From the NCBI GenBank assembly GCA_947375135.1, contig CANCER010000035.1, positions 1 through 35,757 of the forward strand: a stretch of DNA of 35,757 bases. Direction: 5' to 3'. This DNA is from Comamonadaceae bacterium. Its GTDB lineage: Bacteria; Pseudomonadota; Gammaproteobacteria; Burkholderiales; Burkholderiaceae_C. A model generated the notes under the pieces. The model had not been told where the DNA came from. It did no database searches and saw only the letters and a program-made list of their open reading frames with translations. The stretch's first letter is position 1; the number at the start of each line of letters is the position of its first letter. Below are positions 1 through 8,612 of the stretch, one piece after another. Made by a program: the position numbers and the translations under genes.

Positions 1-386
1 CCGTAGTTGGCCGTGTGTCCGCCAAAGGGGCGCTGGTAAATCGTGCCGTCGGGGTTGCGGTCAAAGGGCATGCCCATGTGCTCGAGGTCGTAGACCACCT
101 TGGGGGCTTCGCGGCACATGAATTCGATCGCGTCCTGGTCGCCCAGCCAATCCGAACCTTTGACGGTGTCGTAGAAATGGTAGTGCCAGTTGTCTTCGTT
201 CATATTGCCCAGCGACGCACCAATACCGCCTTGGGCAGCTACCGTGTGCGAGCGGGTGGGGAATACTTTGGACAGGACGGCTACGTTCAAGCCGGCGCGT
301 GCCAGTTGCAGGGAGGCGCGCATGCCAGAGCCGCCGGCTCCGACGATGACGACGTCAAATTTACGCTTGGATACAGGATAGGACAT
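1..386 (-). CDS. sdhA: Succinate dehydrogenase flavoprotein subunit, N-terminal part (runs off the window)
   Basis: Catalytic flavoprotein of complex II; oxidises succinate to fumarate and passes electrons through SdhB to quinone at the inner membrane. Only about the first 128 residues are inside the window; the gene continues past base 1. Visible landmarks are the FAD-binding dinucleotide motif GAGGSG at residues 16-21 and the motif [10 protein letters not shown], whose His (residue 47) is the known covalent FAD attachment point. The ATG at 386-384 gives the usual SdhA N-terminus. It lies 26 bp downstream of sdhD in an sdhC-sdhD-sdhA order, so it is the third gene of the operon; sdhB would be expected beyond the window edge. 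No frameshift is visible. Confidence 0.97.
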   Translation of the reverse strand, partial: MSYPVSKRKFDVVIVGAGGSGMRASLQLARAGLNVAVLSKVFPTRSHTVAAQGGIGASLGNMNEDNWHYHFYDTVKGSDWLGDQDAIEFMCREAPKVVYDLEHMGMPFDRNPDGTIYQRPFGGHTANY

Positions 387-412
387 GGGTGGGGTATCTC
401 AAATGAAGGCGC

Positions 413-778
413 TTAAACGCGCCACAAAACCTGAACAGCCCAGCCGGCGCATGCGACCAGCCAGACGATGGAGAAAACTTGCAGAGACAAGCGGATGCCC
501 ACGGGCTTGATGTAGTCCATCCAAATGTCGCGCATACCGATCCACACGTGGTAGAGCAGGGCCACGATGATCGCGAAAGTCAGCGCTTTCATGCACTGGC
601 CCGAAAAGATCCCTGCCCATTGCTCGTAGCCAATAGGGCCTTTGGAGAAAATCAACTGGGCCAGAACGACCAGGGTAAAAATTGCCATCAACGCAGCGGT
701 GACACGCTGAGCCAGCCAATCGCGCAAGCCGTAGTGGGCGCCCACTACGATGCGTTTGGAGCCGTAATTAACTGCCAT
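413..778 (-). CDS. sdhD: Succinate dehydrogenase membrane anchor subunit D
   Basis: Small membrane anchor (121 aa) of complex II that, with SdhC, holds the SdhAB catalytic head on the inner membrane and contributes to quinone and haem b binding. Three hydrophobic segments are visible at roughly residues 23-45, 60-82 and 95-118. The motif ALLYHVWIGMRDIWMDY in the second helix carries the His in the position of the haem ligand and is characteristic of proteobacterial SdhD. It sits between sdhC (60 bp upstream) and sdhA (26 bp downstream) on the same strand, which supports the assignment as strongly as the sequence itself. Confidence 0.93.
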   Translation of the reverse strand: MAVNYGSKRIVVGAHYGLRDWLAQRVTAALMAIFTLVVLAQLIFSKGPIGYEQWAGIFSGQCMKALTFAIIVALLYHVWIGMRDIWMDYIKPVGIRLSLQVFSIVWLVACAGWAVQVLWRV

Positions 779-838
779 GGTGGTTTTCTTTCGGTAGGTA
801 AAAGACTAAAAAACGGGAATGCAACCGGGGTGGTCGGC

Positions 839-1282
839 TTAGTACAGGCCGAACAGCTTGGCGCCGAGCACCACGGTGAGCCCCACACTCAAAGAGAGCG
901 TGAACACGGCGGACGACTTGCCAAATTCTTTGCTCACCGCATGGCGCGCGTCCATCCACAGGTGGCGCAGACCGGCAATGAAGTGGTGCAAAAAGGCCCA
1001 AATCAGGGCCAGAGCCACCAACTTGACGAACCAGCCCGGTATCGCACCGACGCCCACATTGAAAACGGCCGTGAAGCGCGCGAATGAAATTTCCGAGGAA
1101 ATCGAGGTGTCAAACATCCAAATGATGAAAGGCATCAGCAAAAACATCAGCGCGCCACTGACGCGGTGCAAGATCGACACGATACCGGCCGCCGGGAGGC
1201 GGTAAGTGGGCAAGTCGGTCAGGGCATTGATATTGCGAAATTCAGGCCGCTTGGGGCGAGTGCTGGTGGAAGGCGCAGACAT
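839..1282 (-). CDS. sdhC: Succinate dehydrogenase cytochrome b556 subunit C
   Basis: First gene of the sdh operon; 147-aa cytochrome b subunit forming the quinone pocket with SdhD. The N-terminal region contains SILHRVSGALMF, where the Ser and Arg correspond to the quinone-site residues of this family. The second helix carries HHFIAGLRHLWMD with candidate haem-ligand His. Three transmembrane helices follow the pattern of SdhC. The N-terminus (about 20 residues before the usual RPL-like start) is slightly longer than in E. coli, which is normal for Burkholderiales. The upstream 120 bp up to the GntR gene must hold the operon promoter unless sdh is read through from the regulator. Confidence 0.94.
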   Translation of the reverse strand: MSAPSTSTRPKRPEFRNINALTDLPTYRLPAAGIVSILHRVSGALMFLLMPFIIWMFDTSISSEISFARFTAVFNVGVGAIPGWFVKLVALALIWAFLHHFIAGLRHLWMDARHAVSKEFGKSSAVFTLSLSVGLTVVLGAKLFGLY

Positions 1283-1402
1283 GGCGGGGGCTTTCTTTGG
1301 AGGTAACCGGTGAGTAACTCAGGCTGGGTTCAACGCAAATTCTATTGCACTGCACCAATCTGACGGACGCCTTGCATCGGGTGCGTGCGTAAAGTAGGGC
1401 TA
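1283..1402 (-). promoter_or_regulatory. Intergenic region expected to carry the sdh operon promoter
   Basis: The 120 bp between the GntR stop and the sdhC start. On the minus strand the hexamer TAGAAT (1344-1339) matches the sigma-70 -10 consensus at five of six positions, but no convincing -35 stands at 16-18 bp. The palindrome found before mdh is not repeated here. Promoter assignment is therefore weak, and co-transcription with the upstream regulator remains possible. Confidence 0.3.
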
Positions 1403-2218
1403 TCAGTGCAGCTCATTGCGGTAATGGTGTTTGTCGGTGCGGTACAGGCACTGGCGCATTTCCATAGGGGCGTCGTTGTAGGTAAACGAAATACGGTCGA
1501 CCCGCAGCAGGGGGGTGTTGGCGGCCACAGCCAGCAGTTCCATCTGCGTGGCGTCGGGCAAAACGGCGCGAAGTTTTTCTTCGGCACGCACCATACGAAC
1601 CCCAAATTCGCTCTCAAACAAGGCGTACATCGGGCCACTGTCATTGCGCAGCCGCTCTGCGGTGAGGCCTTTGAAAGGCGCGCCGGGCAACCAAATATCT
1701 TCCAAAATCGTCGGCTCGCCGCCAAAAGAGAGGACCCGGCGCACCTGCAACACCGGGTCACCTGCACGCAGACCCAGGGCGCGGGCCACGTCGGACGAGG
1801 CGCGCGCACGCTTGCAATCGATGATTTGGCGCTGCGCCGGGCCTTCGCTGGTGGCGTCGCCCTCGTCGGGGAGCAGCTTCAGGAAGCGGTATTGCACCTG
1901 GCGTTCGGCGTGCGTGGCCACAAAAGTGCCTTTGCCCTGACGGCGCACCAGCAGGTTGTCAATGGAGAGCTCGTCAATCGCCTTGCGCACCGTGCCCTGG
2001 CTGACCTTGAAGCGCGCGGCCAACTCTTGCTCGCTGGGGATCGCGGCGCCCGACTTCCATTCGCCGGCCTCCAGGCTTTGCAGCAGCAGGGCTTTGATCT
2101 GCTGGTACAGCGGGCTGAAGGCGGGAGTCGCTAGCGGGGTGGAGGGCGCTGAAATGGCAGGCTCCTGCGTCACGGGCGCGGTCGCAGAGTCGCTTACCGG
2201 AGGGTGCATGGCGGCCAT
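1403..2218 (-). CDS. GntR-family transcriptional regulator, HutC/UTRA type
   Basis: DNA-binding regulator of 271 aa. A poorly conserved N-terminal stretch of about 35 residues, rich in Pro, Ala, Ser and Thr, precedes a GntR winged helix (about residues 36-105): SPLYQQIKALLLQSLEAGEW, then IPSEQELAARFKVSQGTVRK with the recognition helix, and RRQGKGTFVA for the wing. The C-terminal part (about 115-265) fits the UTRA ligand-binding fold of the HutC subfamily, for example VLQVRRVLSFGGEP and LLRVDRISFTYND. It lies between the sdh genes and a divergently read mdh-acnB cluster, so control of these TCA genes is the obvious inference; the effector is unknown. Start: ATG at 2218 or, nine bases in, at 2209; neither has a strong Shine-Dalgarno sequence. 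Confidence 0.9.
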   Translation of the reverse strand: MAAMHPPVSDSATAPVTQEPAISAPSTPLATPAFSPLYQQIKALLLQSLEAGEWKSGAAIPSEQELAARFKVSQGTVRKAIDELSIDNLLVRRQGKGTFVATHAERQVQYRFLKLLPDEGDATSEGPAQRQIIDCKRARASSDVARALGLRAGDPVLQVRRVLSFGGEPTILEDIWLPGAPFKGLTAERLRNDSGPMYALFESEFGVRMVRAEEKLRAVLPDATQMELLAVAANTPLLRVDRISFTYNDAPMEMRQCLYRTDKHHYRNELH

Positions 2219-2271
2219 AAAAAGGGGTGTTTTGTCAGCGGGAAGTCAGACTCGTTCTTGGCGTAATCATA

Positions 2272-2283
2272 TCTTATATAAGA
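2272..2283. promoter_or_regulatory. Perfect 12-bp palindrome, candidate operator of the GntR regulator
   Basis: TCTTATATAAGA is its own reverse complement. It stands in the 188-bp divergent region between the GntR gene and mdh, 11 bp upstream of the mdh -35 hexamer. The hexamer TAAGAC is repeated directly behind it (2279-2284 and 2286-2291). GntR-family dimers bind short AT-centred palindromes, so use by the adjacent regulator is a reasonable inference but is not shown. Confidence 0.5.
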
Positions 2284-2294
2284 CATAAGACAAG

Positions 2295-2324
2295 TTGACT
2301 TCGGCAAAGAATTAAGGGTAAACT
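2295..2324 (+). promoter_or_regulatory. Probable sigma-70 promoter of mdh
   Basis: TTGACT (2295-2300), an 18-bp spacer and TAAACT (2319-2324) match the -35 and -10 consensus at five and four of six positions. It would give a leader of about 75 nt before the mdh start. Its place beside the 12-bp palindrome suits regulation by the divergent GntR protein. Confidence 0.5.
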
Positions 2325-2406
2325 CTTAGCCATTCTGCGCCGCCATGGGCCCTCAGGGTTTGGCGCCGGCAGTCCACGCTTTCACAACACTTCCTGGAGT
2401 TTTTCT

Positions 2407-3393
2407 ATGAGCAAGAAGCCCGTCCGCGTTGCCGTTACCGGCGCAGCAGGCCAAATCGGTTACGCCATTTTGTTTCGCATCGCCTCGGGCGAAATGTTGG
2501 GCAAAGACCAGCCAGTGGTGCTGAGCTTGCTCGAAGTCCCGGTTGAAAAAGCCCAGCAAGCCTTGCAAGGCGTGATGATGGAGTTGCAAGACTGCGCATT
2601 CCCCTTGTTGGTGGGTATGGAAGCGCACAGCGACCCCATGACCGCGTTCAAAGACGTGGACTACGCTTTGCTGATCGGCTCGCGTCCTCGCGGCCCTGGC
2701 ATGGAGCGCGCTGAATTGCTCGCAGTCAATGCCGAGATCTTCACCGCACAAGGCAAGGCCTTGAACGCCGTGGCCAGCCGCGACGTGCGCGTGCTGGTGG
2801 TGGGCAACCCCGCCAACACCAATGCCTACATTGCGATGAAGAGCGCGCCGGATCTGCCACGCAAGAACTTCACCGCCATGCTGCGCCTGGACCACAACCG
2901 CGCCTTGAGCCAGCTGAGCTCCAAGACCGGCAAAGCCGTGGCCGATATCGAAAAATTGGCGGTCTGGGGCAACCATTCCCCCACCATGTACGCCGACTAC
3001 CGCTTCGCCACCATCCACGGCGCCAGTGTCAAAGACATGATTAACGACCACGACTGGAATGCCAACACCTTCCTGCCCACCGTGGGCAAGCGCGGTGCTG
3101 CCATCATCGCAGCCCGCGGCGTGTCCTCGGCAGCGTCTGCAGCCAATGCCGCAATCGACCACATGCGCGATTGGGCTCTGGGCACCAACGGCAAGTGGGT
3201 CACCATGGGCATTCCTTCGGATGGCCAGTACGGTATCCCGAAGGACGTGATGTTCGGTTTCCCCGTCACCTGCGAAGGCGGCGAATACAAGATCGTTGAA
3301 GGTCTGCCTATCGACGCCTTCAGCCAAACTTGCATCGACAAGACCCTGGCTGAGTTGACCGGCGAGCAAGACGGCGTCAAGCACCTGCTGTAA
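2407..3393 (+). CDS. mdh: Malate dehydrogenase (NAD-dependent)
   Basis: Interconverts malate and oxaloacetate with NAD(H) in the cytoplasm, the last TCA step. 328 aa, the usual length for the 'type 2' MDH of betaproteobacteria. Seen in order: Rossmann motif GAAGQIGY (about 12-19), the mobile loop [11 protein letters not shown] with the substrate-binding arginines (about 92-102), GNPANTNA (about 130-137), LDHNRA with the catalytic Asp (about 160), and [11 protein letters not shown] with the catalytic His (about 190). It is the first gene of a plus-strand run mdh, CitE-like, small exported protein, acnB, with no terminator in between, so an operon is likely. The start is fixed by conservation of [14 protein letters not shown]. 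Confidence 0.98.
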   Translation: MSKKPVRVAVTGAAGQIGYAILFRIASGEMLGKDQPVVLSLLEVPVEKAQQALQGVMMELQDCAFPLLVGMEAHSDPMTAFKDVDYALLIGSRPRGPGMERAELLAVNAEIFTAQGKALNAVASRDVRVLVVGNPANTNAYIAMKSAPDLPRKNFTAMLRLDHNRALSQLSSKTGKAVADIEKLAVWGNHSPTMYADYRFATIHGASVKDMINDHDWNANTFLPTVGKRGAAIIAARGVSSAASAANAAIDHMRDWALGTNGKWVTMGIPSDGQYGIPKDVMFGFPVTCEGGEYKIVEGLPIDAFSQTCIDKTLAELTGEQDGVKHLL

Positions 3394-3398
3394 CCAGC

Positions 3399-3461
3399 AT
3401 GAGTGCCGCGCAGGGACACCCCAAGCAAGCGCGCACGGCGAGTGCGAAGGTGTTTCTGTGA
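3399..3461 (+). other. Possible 20-codon ORF coupled to the CitE-like gene
   Basis: An ATG at 3399 opens a 20-codon frame beginning [10 protein letters not shown] that ends at TGA 3459-3461, overlapping the GTG start of the next gene in the sequence GTGA. Such an overlap is the classic form of translational coupling. No Shine-Dalgarno sequence precedes this ATG, however, and the downstream gene has its own AAGG seven bases before its GTG. It may be chance. Confidence 0.2.
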
Positions 3462-4537
3462 GCGTTTCAGGGGCGGTCAAGCCCCTTCTTCATCCGCGCG
3501 AAGTGTTGCTCGGTGCGCAGGGGACAAGCGGTTTTTTGCCGGTCTGCGACCACTACAGTGGCGTGGAAGCGCGGATGAAGAAAAGCCTGCAACTGCAGGC
3601 GGATATGGCAGAGGAGTTTGGCGCCTGCGTCTTTGACGTGACGCTGGACTGCGAGGATGGCGCCCCGGCCGGTGCCGAAGAGGAGCAAGCCCACCGCGTG
3701 GCGGCCCTTGCCAATGCCGAGTTAGCGGCAGCAGATACCCGTCCAGGCAGCGTTGTGCGCCGGATCGGTGCGCGCCTGCACCCTGTTGACCACGCTTTTT
3801 TCTCCTCCGATGTGGATATCGTGCTGGGTCAGGCGGCTGCAGCGCTCGCATACATCATGGTTCCCAAAGTCGAATCCCTGGCCGATGTGAACCTGGCGGT
3901 CGCGGCCATCGACGCCGCAGCGGCGGGTCGGCGCTTGTCAGCCATGCCTTTGCACGTGCTGATTGAGTCGCCAGCGGCCGTGCACCAGGTATTTGATATT
4001 GCGCGGCACCCCCGGGTGGAGTCGGTCAGCTTTGGCTTGATGGACTTTGTGTCCTCCCACGGTGGTGCCATTCCTTCCTCGGCCATGGGCGTACGCAACG
4101 CGGCGGATGCCCATGCGCTGGACCAGTTCCACCACCCTCTGGTTGTACGGGCCAAGCTGGAGATTGCCTCCGCCTGCCATGCCGCCGGCAAGGTGCCCTC
4201 CCATTGCGTGGTGACCGAATTCCGTGACGCGCAGGCGCTGGAGCAGGCGGCCCGCACTGCGGCCGGCGCTTTGGGCTACACCCGCATGTGGAGCATTCAC
4301 CCGGATCAGATCCGTCCCATTCTGAAGGCCTTTTCACCGACCGAAGCCGAAGTGGAACTGGCCTGCACGATCGTGGTGGAGGCCGAGCGCCAGGAGTGGG
4401 CCCCCATTTCTGTGCAGGGCAAGTTGCATGACCGTGCCAGCTATCGCTATTTTTGGCAGGTGCTTGAGCGTGCCCACCAGACGGGGTGTACCCTGCCGGA
4501 TGCAGTGCGTGGTTATTTTTCAAGGGCATTGCATTAG
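3458..4537 (+). CDS. HpcH/HpaI aldolase / citrate lyase beta-like (CitE-like) protein
   Basis: 359-aa TIM-barrel protein of the HpcH/HpaI-CitE family, which cleaves or forms C-C bonds of acyl-CoA thioesters such as citramalyl- or malyl-CoA with Mg2+. Visible family features are [11 protein letters not shown] (about 60-70; the acidic residues are in the region used for metal and substrate binding), VPKVES (about 130-135), [10 protein letters not shown] (about 164-173) with the metal-site Glu, and SFGLMDF. The real substrate cannot be read from sequence. No citrate lyase alpha or gamma partner is present, so true citrate lyase function is unlikely; a stand-alone CoA-ester lyase is more plausible. 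The GTG start at 3458 is chosen because AAGG lies seven bases upstream. It sits between mdh and acnB. Confidence 0.82.
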   Translation: MSVSGAVKPLLHPREVLLGAQGTSGFLPVCDHYSGVEARMKKSLQLQADMAEEFGACVFDVTLDCEDGAPAGAEEEQAHRVAALANAELAAADTRPGSVVRRIGARLHPVDHAFFSSDVDIVLGQAAAALAYIMVPKVESLADVNLAVAAIDAAAAGRRLSAMPLHVLIESPAAVHQVFDIARHPRVESVSFGLMDFVSSHGGAIPSSAMGVRNAADAHALDQFHHPLVVRAKLEIASACHAAGKVPSHCVVTEFRDAQALEQAARTAAGALGYTRMWSIHPDQIRPILKAFSPTEAEVELACTIVVEAERQEWAPISVQGKLHDRASYRYFWQVLERAHQTGCTLPDAVRGYFSRALH

Positions 4538-4546
4538 CAAAGGCCA

Positions 4547-5149
4547 ATGTCCATGCAAAAACTTTCCTTGTCCCCGCTTTTTGTGCTGCTTTTTTTCGTG
4601 CCGTGTGCCTGGTCAATGGCGGCCGCACAAACGCTGCAACATGCGGCCCGTGTTGCAAAGCCTGCTATCCAGCATGTGGACGCGAGCAAAGCCCAGAACC
4701 TGGCGCCGCCCGGTCTGAAGCCGTTGGCAGAACTTTCGTCGGAGCAGTTGGCGATCGCTGACCAGGTGGTGCTGGGCAGGATGCCCTGTGAACTCGCGGT
4801 CCGCGTTCATGTCAAGCCTGATGCGCGGGGTGCCGGTCGCTTTATCCTGGAATCAGGTTCGCAAAAGTATTTCATGGCACCGGTGCTTACGCGCACCGGT
4901 GCCATTCGACTGGAGGACGAGGCAGCCGGTGTGGTCTGGCTGCAGTTGTCCAACAAGTCCATGCTGATGAGCCAGAAGCTGGGTAAGCGCCTCGCAGACG
5001 CTTGCGTCAGTTCCAGCCAGTTGGTCGTTGCCAAACAACTGGAGCGCAATCCGGCACCAAGCTTGCTTGATACGCCGGTGCTGTTGGTCGCAGCCGAGCC
5101 CGGTTCTTTGCCGAAGTTTCCCCTTGCAGCGGATAGCGCTGCCAAATAG
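4547..5149 (+). CDS. Small exported protein of unknown function in the TCA cluster
   Basis: I do not recognise a family. The 200-aa product begins with a typical Sec signal peptide: Lys near the start, a hydrophobic core LFVLLFFVPCAW, and a likely cleavage after SMAAA (about residue 27). The rest is soluble, with no membrane segment. It contains two Cys (about 80 and 153) that could form a disulphide, and a central part VRVHVKPDARGAGRFILE followed by KYFMAPVLTRTGAIRLED that looks beta-rich. ATG 4553 (MQKLSL...) is better placed relative to AAAGG at 4539-4543 than ATG 4547 and may be the true start. It lies 9 bp after the CitE-like gene and 30 bp before acnB, apparently within the operon. Confidence 0.75.
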   Translation: MSMQKLSLSPLFVLLFFVPCAWSMAAAQTLQHAARVAKPAIQHVDASKAQNLAPPGLKPLAELSSEQLAIADQVVLGRMPCELAVRVHVKPDARGAGRFILESGSQKYFMAPVLTRTGAIRLEDEAAGVVWLQLSNKSMLMSQKLGKRLADACVSSSQLVVAKQLERNPAPSLLDTPVLLVAAEPGSLPKFPLAADSAAK

Positions 5150-5179
5150 TTTGTTTAGTTACCAATGAAGGAGTGATCT

Positions 5180-7777
5180 ATGTTGAAGTCTTACCGTGAC
5201 CATGTGGCCGAACGCGCCGCCCTGGGTATTCCCCCGCTGCCGCTGTCGGCCAAGCAGACGGGTGAGTTGATTGAACTCCTGAAGGCTCCGCCCGCTGGCG
5301 AAGAGGCCACACTGGTCGACCTGATTACCCATCGCGTGCCCGCAGGCGTGGATGACGCCGCCAAGGTCAAGGCCAGCTACCTGGCTGCCGTGGCCCATGG
5401 CACCGAGAAGTGTGCCTTGATCAGCCGCGAGCGCGCCACCGAACTGCTGGGCACCATGCTGGGCGGTTACAACATCAGCCCCCTGGTCGATCTGCTGGAC
5501 GATGCTGCCGTTGCTTCCCAGGCTGCTGAAGCGCTGAAGAAGACCCTGCTGATGTTTGACCAGTTCCATGACGTCAAGGAAAAGGCCGACAAGGGCAATG
5601 CCTTCGCCAAGGCCGTGCTGCAAAGCTGGGCCGATGCCGAGTGGTTCACCAGCCGCCCCGAAGTGCCCAAGTCGATCACCGTGTCCATCCTCAAGGTCAC
5701 CGGCGAAACCAATACCGACGATCTGTCGCCCGCACCCGACGCCTGGAGCCGCCCCGACATCCCGTTGCACGCTTTGGCCATGCTGAAGAACAAGCGCGAC
5801 GGCATCACACCCGAAGAAGACGGCAAGCGCGGACCTGTTCGGTTCATTGAAGACCTGCGTGCCCAAGGCAACCTGGTGGCCTATGTGGGCGATGTGGTTG
5901 GCACCGGTTCCAGCCGCAAGTCGGCTACCAACTCCGTGCTGTGGTTCACCGGCGAAGACATTCCCTTTGTGCCCAACAAGCGCTTTGGTGGCGTCTGCCT
6001 GGGCACCAAGATTGCCCCGATTTTCTACAACACCATGGAAGATGCGGGCGCTCTGCCGATCGAACTGGATGTCACCCAGATGAACATGGGCGACGTGGTC
6101 GAACTGCGTCCCTACGAAGGCAAGGCCTTCAAGGACGGCAAGGAAATCGCTTCCTTCCAGGTCAAGAGCGATGTGCTGTTTGACGAAGTGCGCGCCGGTG
6201 GCCGCATTCCGCTGATCATCGGCCGCGGCCTGACCGCCAAGGCACGTGAGTCCCTGGGTCTGGCACCTTCCACCCTGTTCCGCCTGCCGCAAAACCCGGT
6301 CGACACCAAGAAGGGTTTCAGCCTGGCTCAGAAGATGGTCGGTCGCGCCTGCGGTCTGCCCGAAGGCCAGGGCGTGCGGCCCGGTACCTACTGCGAACCC
6401 AAGATGACCTCGGTTGGCTCGCAAGACACCACCGGCCCTATGACCCGCGACGAGCTGAAAGACCTGGCCTGCCTGGGCTTCAGCGCCGACCTGGTGATGC
6501 AATCCTTTTGCCACACGGCCGCGTACCCCAAGCCCGTGGACGTGAAGATGCACCACGAACTGCCTGATTTCATCAGCACCCGCGGCGGCGTGGCCCTGCG
6601 TCCCGGTGACGGTGTGATCCACAGCTGGCTGAACCGCCTCCTGTTGCCTGACACCGTGGGCACCGGTGGCGACAGCCACACGCGTTTCCCCATCGGTATC
6701 AGCTTCCCCGCCGGCTCCGGTCTGGTGGCCTTTGCTGCCGCTACCGGCGTGATGCCGCTGGACATGCCTGAAAGCGTGCTGGTGCGATTCAAGGGCAAAA
6801 TGCAAAACGGCATCACCCTGCGCGATCTGGTCAATGCCATTCCCCTGTACGCCATCAAGGCCGGCCTGCTGACCGTGGAGAAGAAGGGCAAGAAAAACAT
6901 TTTCTCCGGTCGTATCCTGGAAATCGAAGGTCTGCCGGACCTGAAAGTGGAGCAGGCCTTTGAGTTGTCCGACGCCTCTGCCGAGCGGTCGGCTGCCGGT
7001 TGCACCGTGCACCTGAACAAGGAGCCGGTCCAAGAGTATGTCAACAGCAACATCACCATGATGAAGTGGATGATTGCCAACGGCTATTCCGACGCACGCA
7101 CCCTGGCCCGCCGCATTGCAGCCCAGGAAGCCTGGCTGAAGGATCCCCAGTTGCTCAAGGGCGACGCCGATGCCGAATACGCTGCCGTTATCGAAATCGA
7201 CCTGGCCGACATCCATGAGCCTATCCTGGCTTGCCCGAACGATCCGGACGATGTGAAGACATTGGCCGAAGTGGCCGGCACCAAGATTGACGAAGTGTTT
7301 ATCGGTTCCTGCATGACCAACATCGGCCACTTCCGTGCCGCTTCCAAGCTGATGGAAGGCAAGCGCGATATCCCGGTCAAGCTGTGGATTGCGCCCCCGA
7401 CCAAGATGGACGCCAAGCAGCTCAGCGACGAAGGCCACTATGGCATTCTGGGCGGAGCCGGTGCGCGCATGGAAATGCCGGGTTGCAGTTTGTGCATGGG
7501 CAACCAGGCGCAGGTGAAAGAGGGTGCCGTGGTGTTCTCCACCTCCACCCGCAACTTTCCCAACCGTCTGGGCAAGAACAGCTTTGTGTACCTGGGCTCG
7601 GCCGAACTGGCTGCCATCTGTTCCAAGCTGGGGCGCATCCCGACCAAAGAAGAGTACCTGGCCGACATGACCGTCCTGACTGCTGCCAGTGACAAGGTGT
7701 ACCAGTACCTGAACTTTGACAAGATCGGTGACTACACAGACGCTGCAGCCACAGTGAAGGACGGCGTCGCCGCATAA
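5180..7777 (+). CDS. acnB: Aconitate hydratase B (bifunctional aconitase / 2-methylisocitrate dehydratase)
   Basis: Interconverts citrate and isocitrate through cis-aconitate using a 4Fe-4S cluster; AcnB enzymes also act on 2-methyl-cis-aconitate, and the apo-form can bind RNA. 865 aa, exactly the AcnB size. The order of domains is the AcnB one: N-terminal HEAT-like helices (about 1-155), swivel domain (about 160-370; [13 protein letters not shown]), then the catalytic core. Cluster ligands are Cys711 in GSCMTNIGH and Cys769 and Cys772 in GCSLCMGNQ, closely matching the E. coli positions. A strong AAGGAG lies six bases before ATG 5180. It is the last gene of the mdh run and is followed by a clear terminator. 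Confidence 0.98.
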   Translation: MLKSYRDHVAERAALGIPPLPLSAKQTGELIELLKAPPAGEEATLVDLITHRVPAGVDDAAKVKASYLAAVAHGTEKCALISRERATELLGTMLGGYNISPLVDLLDDAAVASQAAEALKKTLLMFDQFHDVKEKADKGNAFAKAVLQSWADAEWFTSRPEVPKSITVSILKVTGETNTDDLSPAPDAWSRPDIPLHALAMLKNKRDGITPEEDGKRGPVRFIEDLRAQGNLVAYVGDVVGTGSSRKSATNSVLWFTGEDIPFVPNKRFGGVCLGTKIAPIFYNTMEDAGALPIELDVTQMNMGDVVELRPYEGKAFKDGKEIASFQVKSDVLFDEVRAGGRIPLIIGRGLTAKARESLGLAPSTLFRLPQNPVDTKKGFSLAQKMVGRACGLPEGQGVRPGTYCEPKMTSVGSQDTTGPMTRDELKDLACLGFSADLVMQSFCHTAAYPKPVDVKMHHELPDFISTRGGVALRPGDGVIHSWLNRLLLPDTVGTGGDSHTRFPIGISFPAGSGLVAFAAATGVMPLDMPESVLVRFKGKMQNGITLRDLVNAIPLYAIKAGLLTVEKKGKKNIFSGRILEIEGLPDLKVEQAFELSDASAERSAAGCTVHLNKEPVQEYVNSNITMMKWMIANGYSDARTLARRIAAQEAWLKDPQLLKGDADAEYAAVIEIDLADIHEPILACPNDPDDVKTLAEVAGTKIDEVFIGSCMTNIGHFRAASKLMEGKRDIPVKLWIAPPTKMDAKQLSDEGHYGILGGAGARMEMPGCSLCMGNQAQVKEGAVVFSTSTRNFPNRLGKNSFVYLGSAELAAICSKLGRIPTKEEYLADMTVLTAASDKVYQYLNFDKIGDYTDAAATVKDGVAA

Positions 7778-7801
7778 GCGCCCCGTTTTTTGGCGAAAGC
7801 G

Positions 7802-7834
7802 AAAGCCCTGTAGCGCCAGCTGCGGGGCTTTTTT
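7802..7834 (+). terminator. Rho-independent terminator after acnB
   Basis: AAAGCCCTGTAGC (7802-7814) pairs with GCTGCGGGGCTTT (7819-7831) around the tetraloop GCCA, with G-T wobbles only inside the stem, and runs into TTTTTT (7829-7834). It closes the mdh-acnB transcription unit and isolates the phosphate genes downstream. Confidence 0.9.
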
Positions 7835-7892
7835 CATGCGCATGGGGTGCGGCAACAGGAGTTGCGTAGGCAGGAGACGGTTAAACTTCTTT

Positions 7893-7921
7893 TTGTCGTA
7901 TCACCGTCATATTTTTGACGT
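7893..7921 (+). promoter_or_regulatory. Pho-box-like triple direct repeat before the DUF47-pit genes
   Basis: Three 7-mers spaced exactly 11 bp apart: TTGTCGT (7893), CCGTCAT (7904) and TTGACGT (7915), separated by the AT-rich 4-mers ATCA and ATTT. Compared with the PhoB half-site CTGTCAT they match at 5, 6 and 4 of 7 positions. The 7+4 arrangement is that of PhoB sites. The last repeat ends only 22 bp before the start codon and no acceptable -10 can be placed downstream, so the promoter geometry is unclear and a repressing role is possible. Confidence 0.4.
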
Positions 7922-7943
7922 ATTTAATTCACAGGAGTCCGTC

Positions 7944-8591
7944 ATGCTGTTCAGCAAGCTGTTGCCCCGAGAGGGCAATTTTTTTGAAATGTTCAACCAG
8001 CATGCCGATCGGATTGTTGAAGCAGCCCATGCCTTTTCCAAGCTGGTTGCCAATTACGGTGACCTGGACCTGCGCGCCAAGTTCAACCAGGAAGTGGACA
8101 ACGCCGAGCGCGCCGCCGACCGCGTCACGCACGAGTGCAACAAGGCCATCCACATCACTTTCATCACGCCGATAGACCGGGAACAGATCCACTCGCTGAT
8201 CAACACCATGGACGATGTGGCGGATCTGATTCAAGACTCGGCCGAGACCATGGCCTTGTATGACGTGCGTCACATGACTGAAGAAATCGTCCGATTGACC
8301 GATCTCAGCGTGAAGTGCTGCGAGCGTCTGCGCGATGCCGTCAAACTGCTGAGCAATATTGCCGAGCCGGCCACTGCCGATGCTGCGCTCAAGACCTGTG
8401 AAGAAATCGACCGCTTGGAGTCCGATGCGGACCGTGTGATGCGCACTGCCATGAGCAAGTTGTTCCGCGAGGAGCCGGATGTGCGTGAGGTCATCAAGCT
8501 CAAGGCGATTTATGAGTTGCTGGAAACGATTACCGACAAGTGTGAAGACGTGGCCAATGTGATCGAGGGCATCATCCTCGAAAACTCCTGA
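7944..8591 (+). CDS. DUF47 / PhoU-like phosphate transport accessory protein
   Basis: Cytoplasmic, almost entirely helical protein (215 aa) of the DUF47 family, distant relatives of PhoU that are regularly encoded immediately before PiT phosphate transporters. The family start FSKLLPREGNFFEMFNQHADRI is recognisable, followed by HITFITPIDREQIHSL and paired acidic helices with E/D-rich motifs (RLESDADRVMR, ITDKCEDVANVIEGI) that in PhoU-like proteins bind metal clusters. I chose ATG 7944 over an in-frame ATG at 7836 because AGGAG lies six bases upstream and homology begins here; the upstream start would also lie directly against the acnB terminator. It is followed 21 bp later by pit, so the two are probably co-transcribed. 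Confidence 0.92.
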   Translation: MLFSKLLPREGNFFEMFNQHADRIVEAAHAFSKLVANYGDLDLRAKFNQEVDNAERAADRVTHECNKAIHITFITPIDREQIHSLINTMDDVADLIQDSAETMALYDVRHMTEEIVRLTDLSVKCCERLRDAVKLLSNIAEPATADAALKTCEEIDRLESDADRVMRTAMSKLFREEPDVREVIKLKAIYELLETITDKCEDVANVIEGIILENS

Positions 8592-8612
8592 TTTTCAGAC
8601 GGAACTCAGGAC

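Noticed and set aside
3458..4537. Calling this gene citE (citrate lyase beta subunit)
   Set aside because: No citrate lyase alpha, gamma or accessory genes are present, so only the CitE-like/HpcH family level is supported.
5159..7855. An 898-codon open frame antisense to acnB
   Set aside because: It mirrors acnB over its full length; the translation is His/Gly/Val/Gln-rich with no motif, as expected from the complement of a GC-rich, strongly codon-biased gene.
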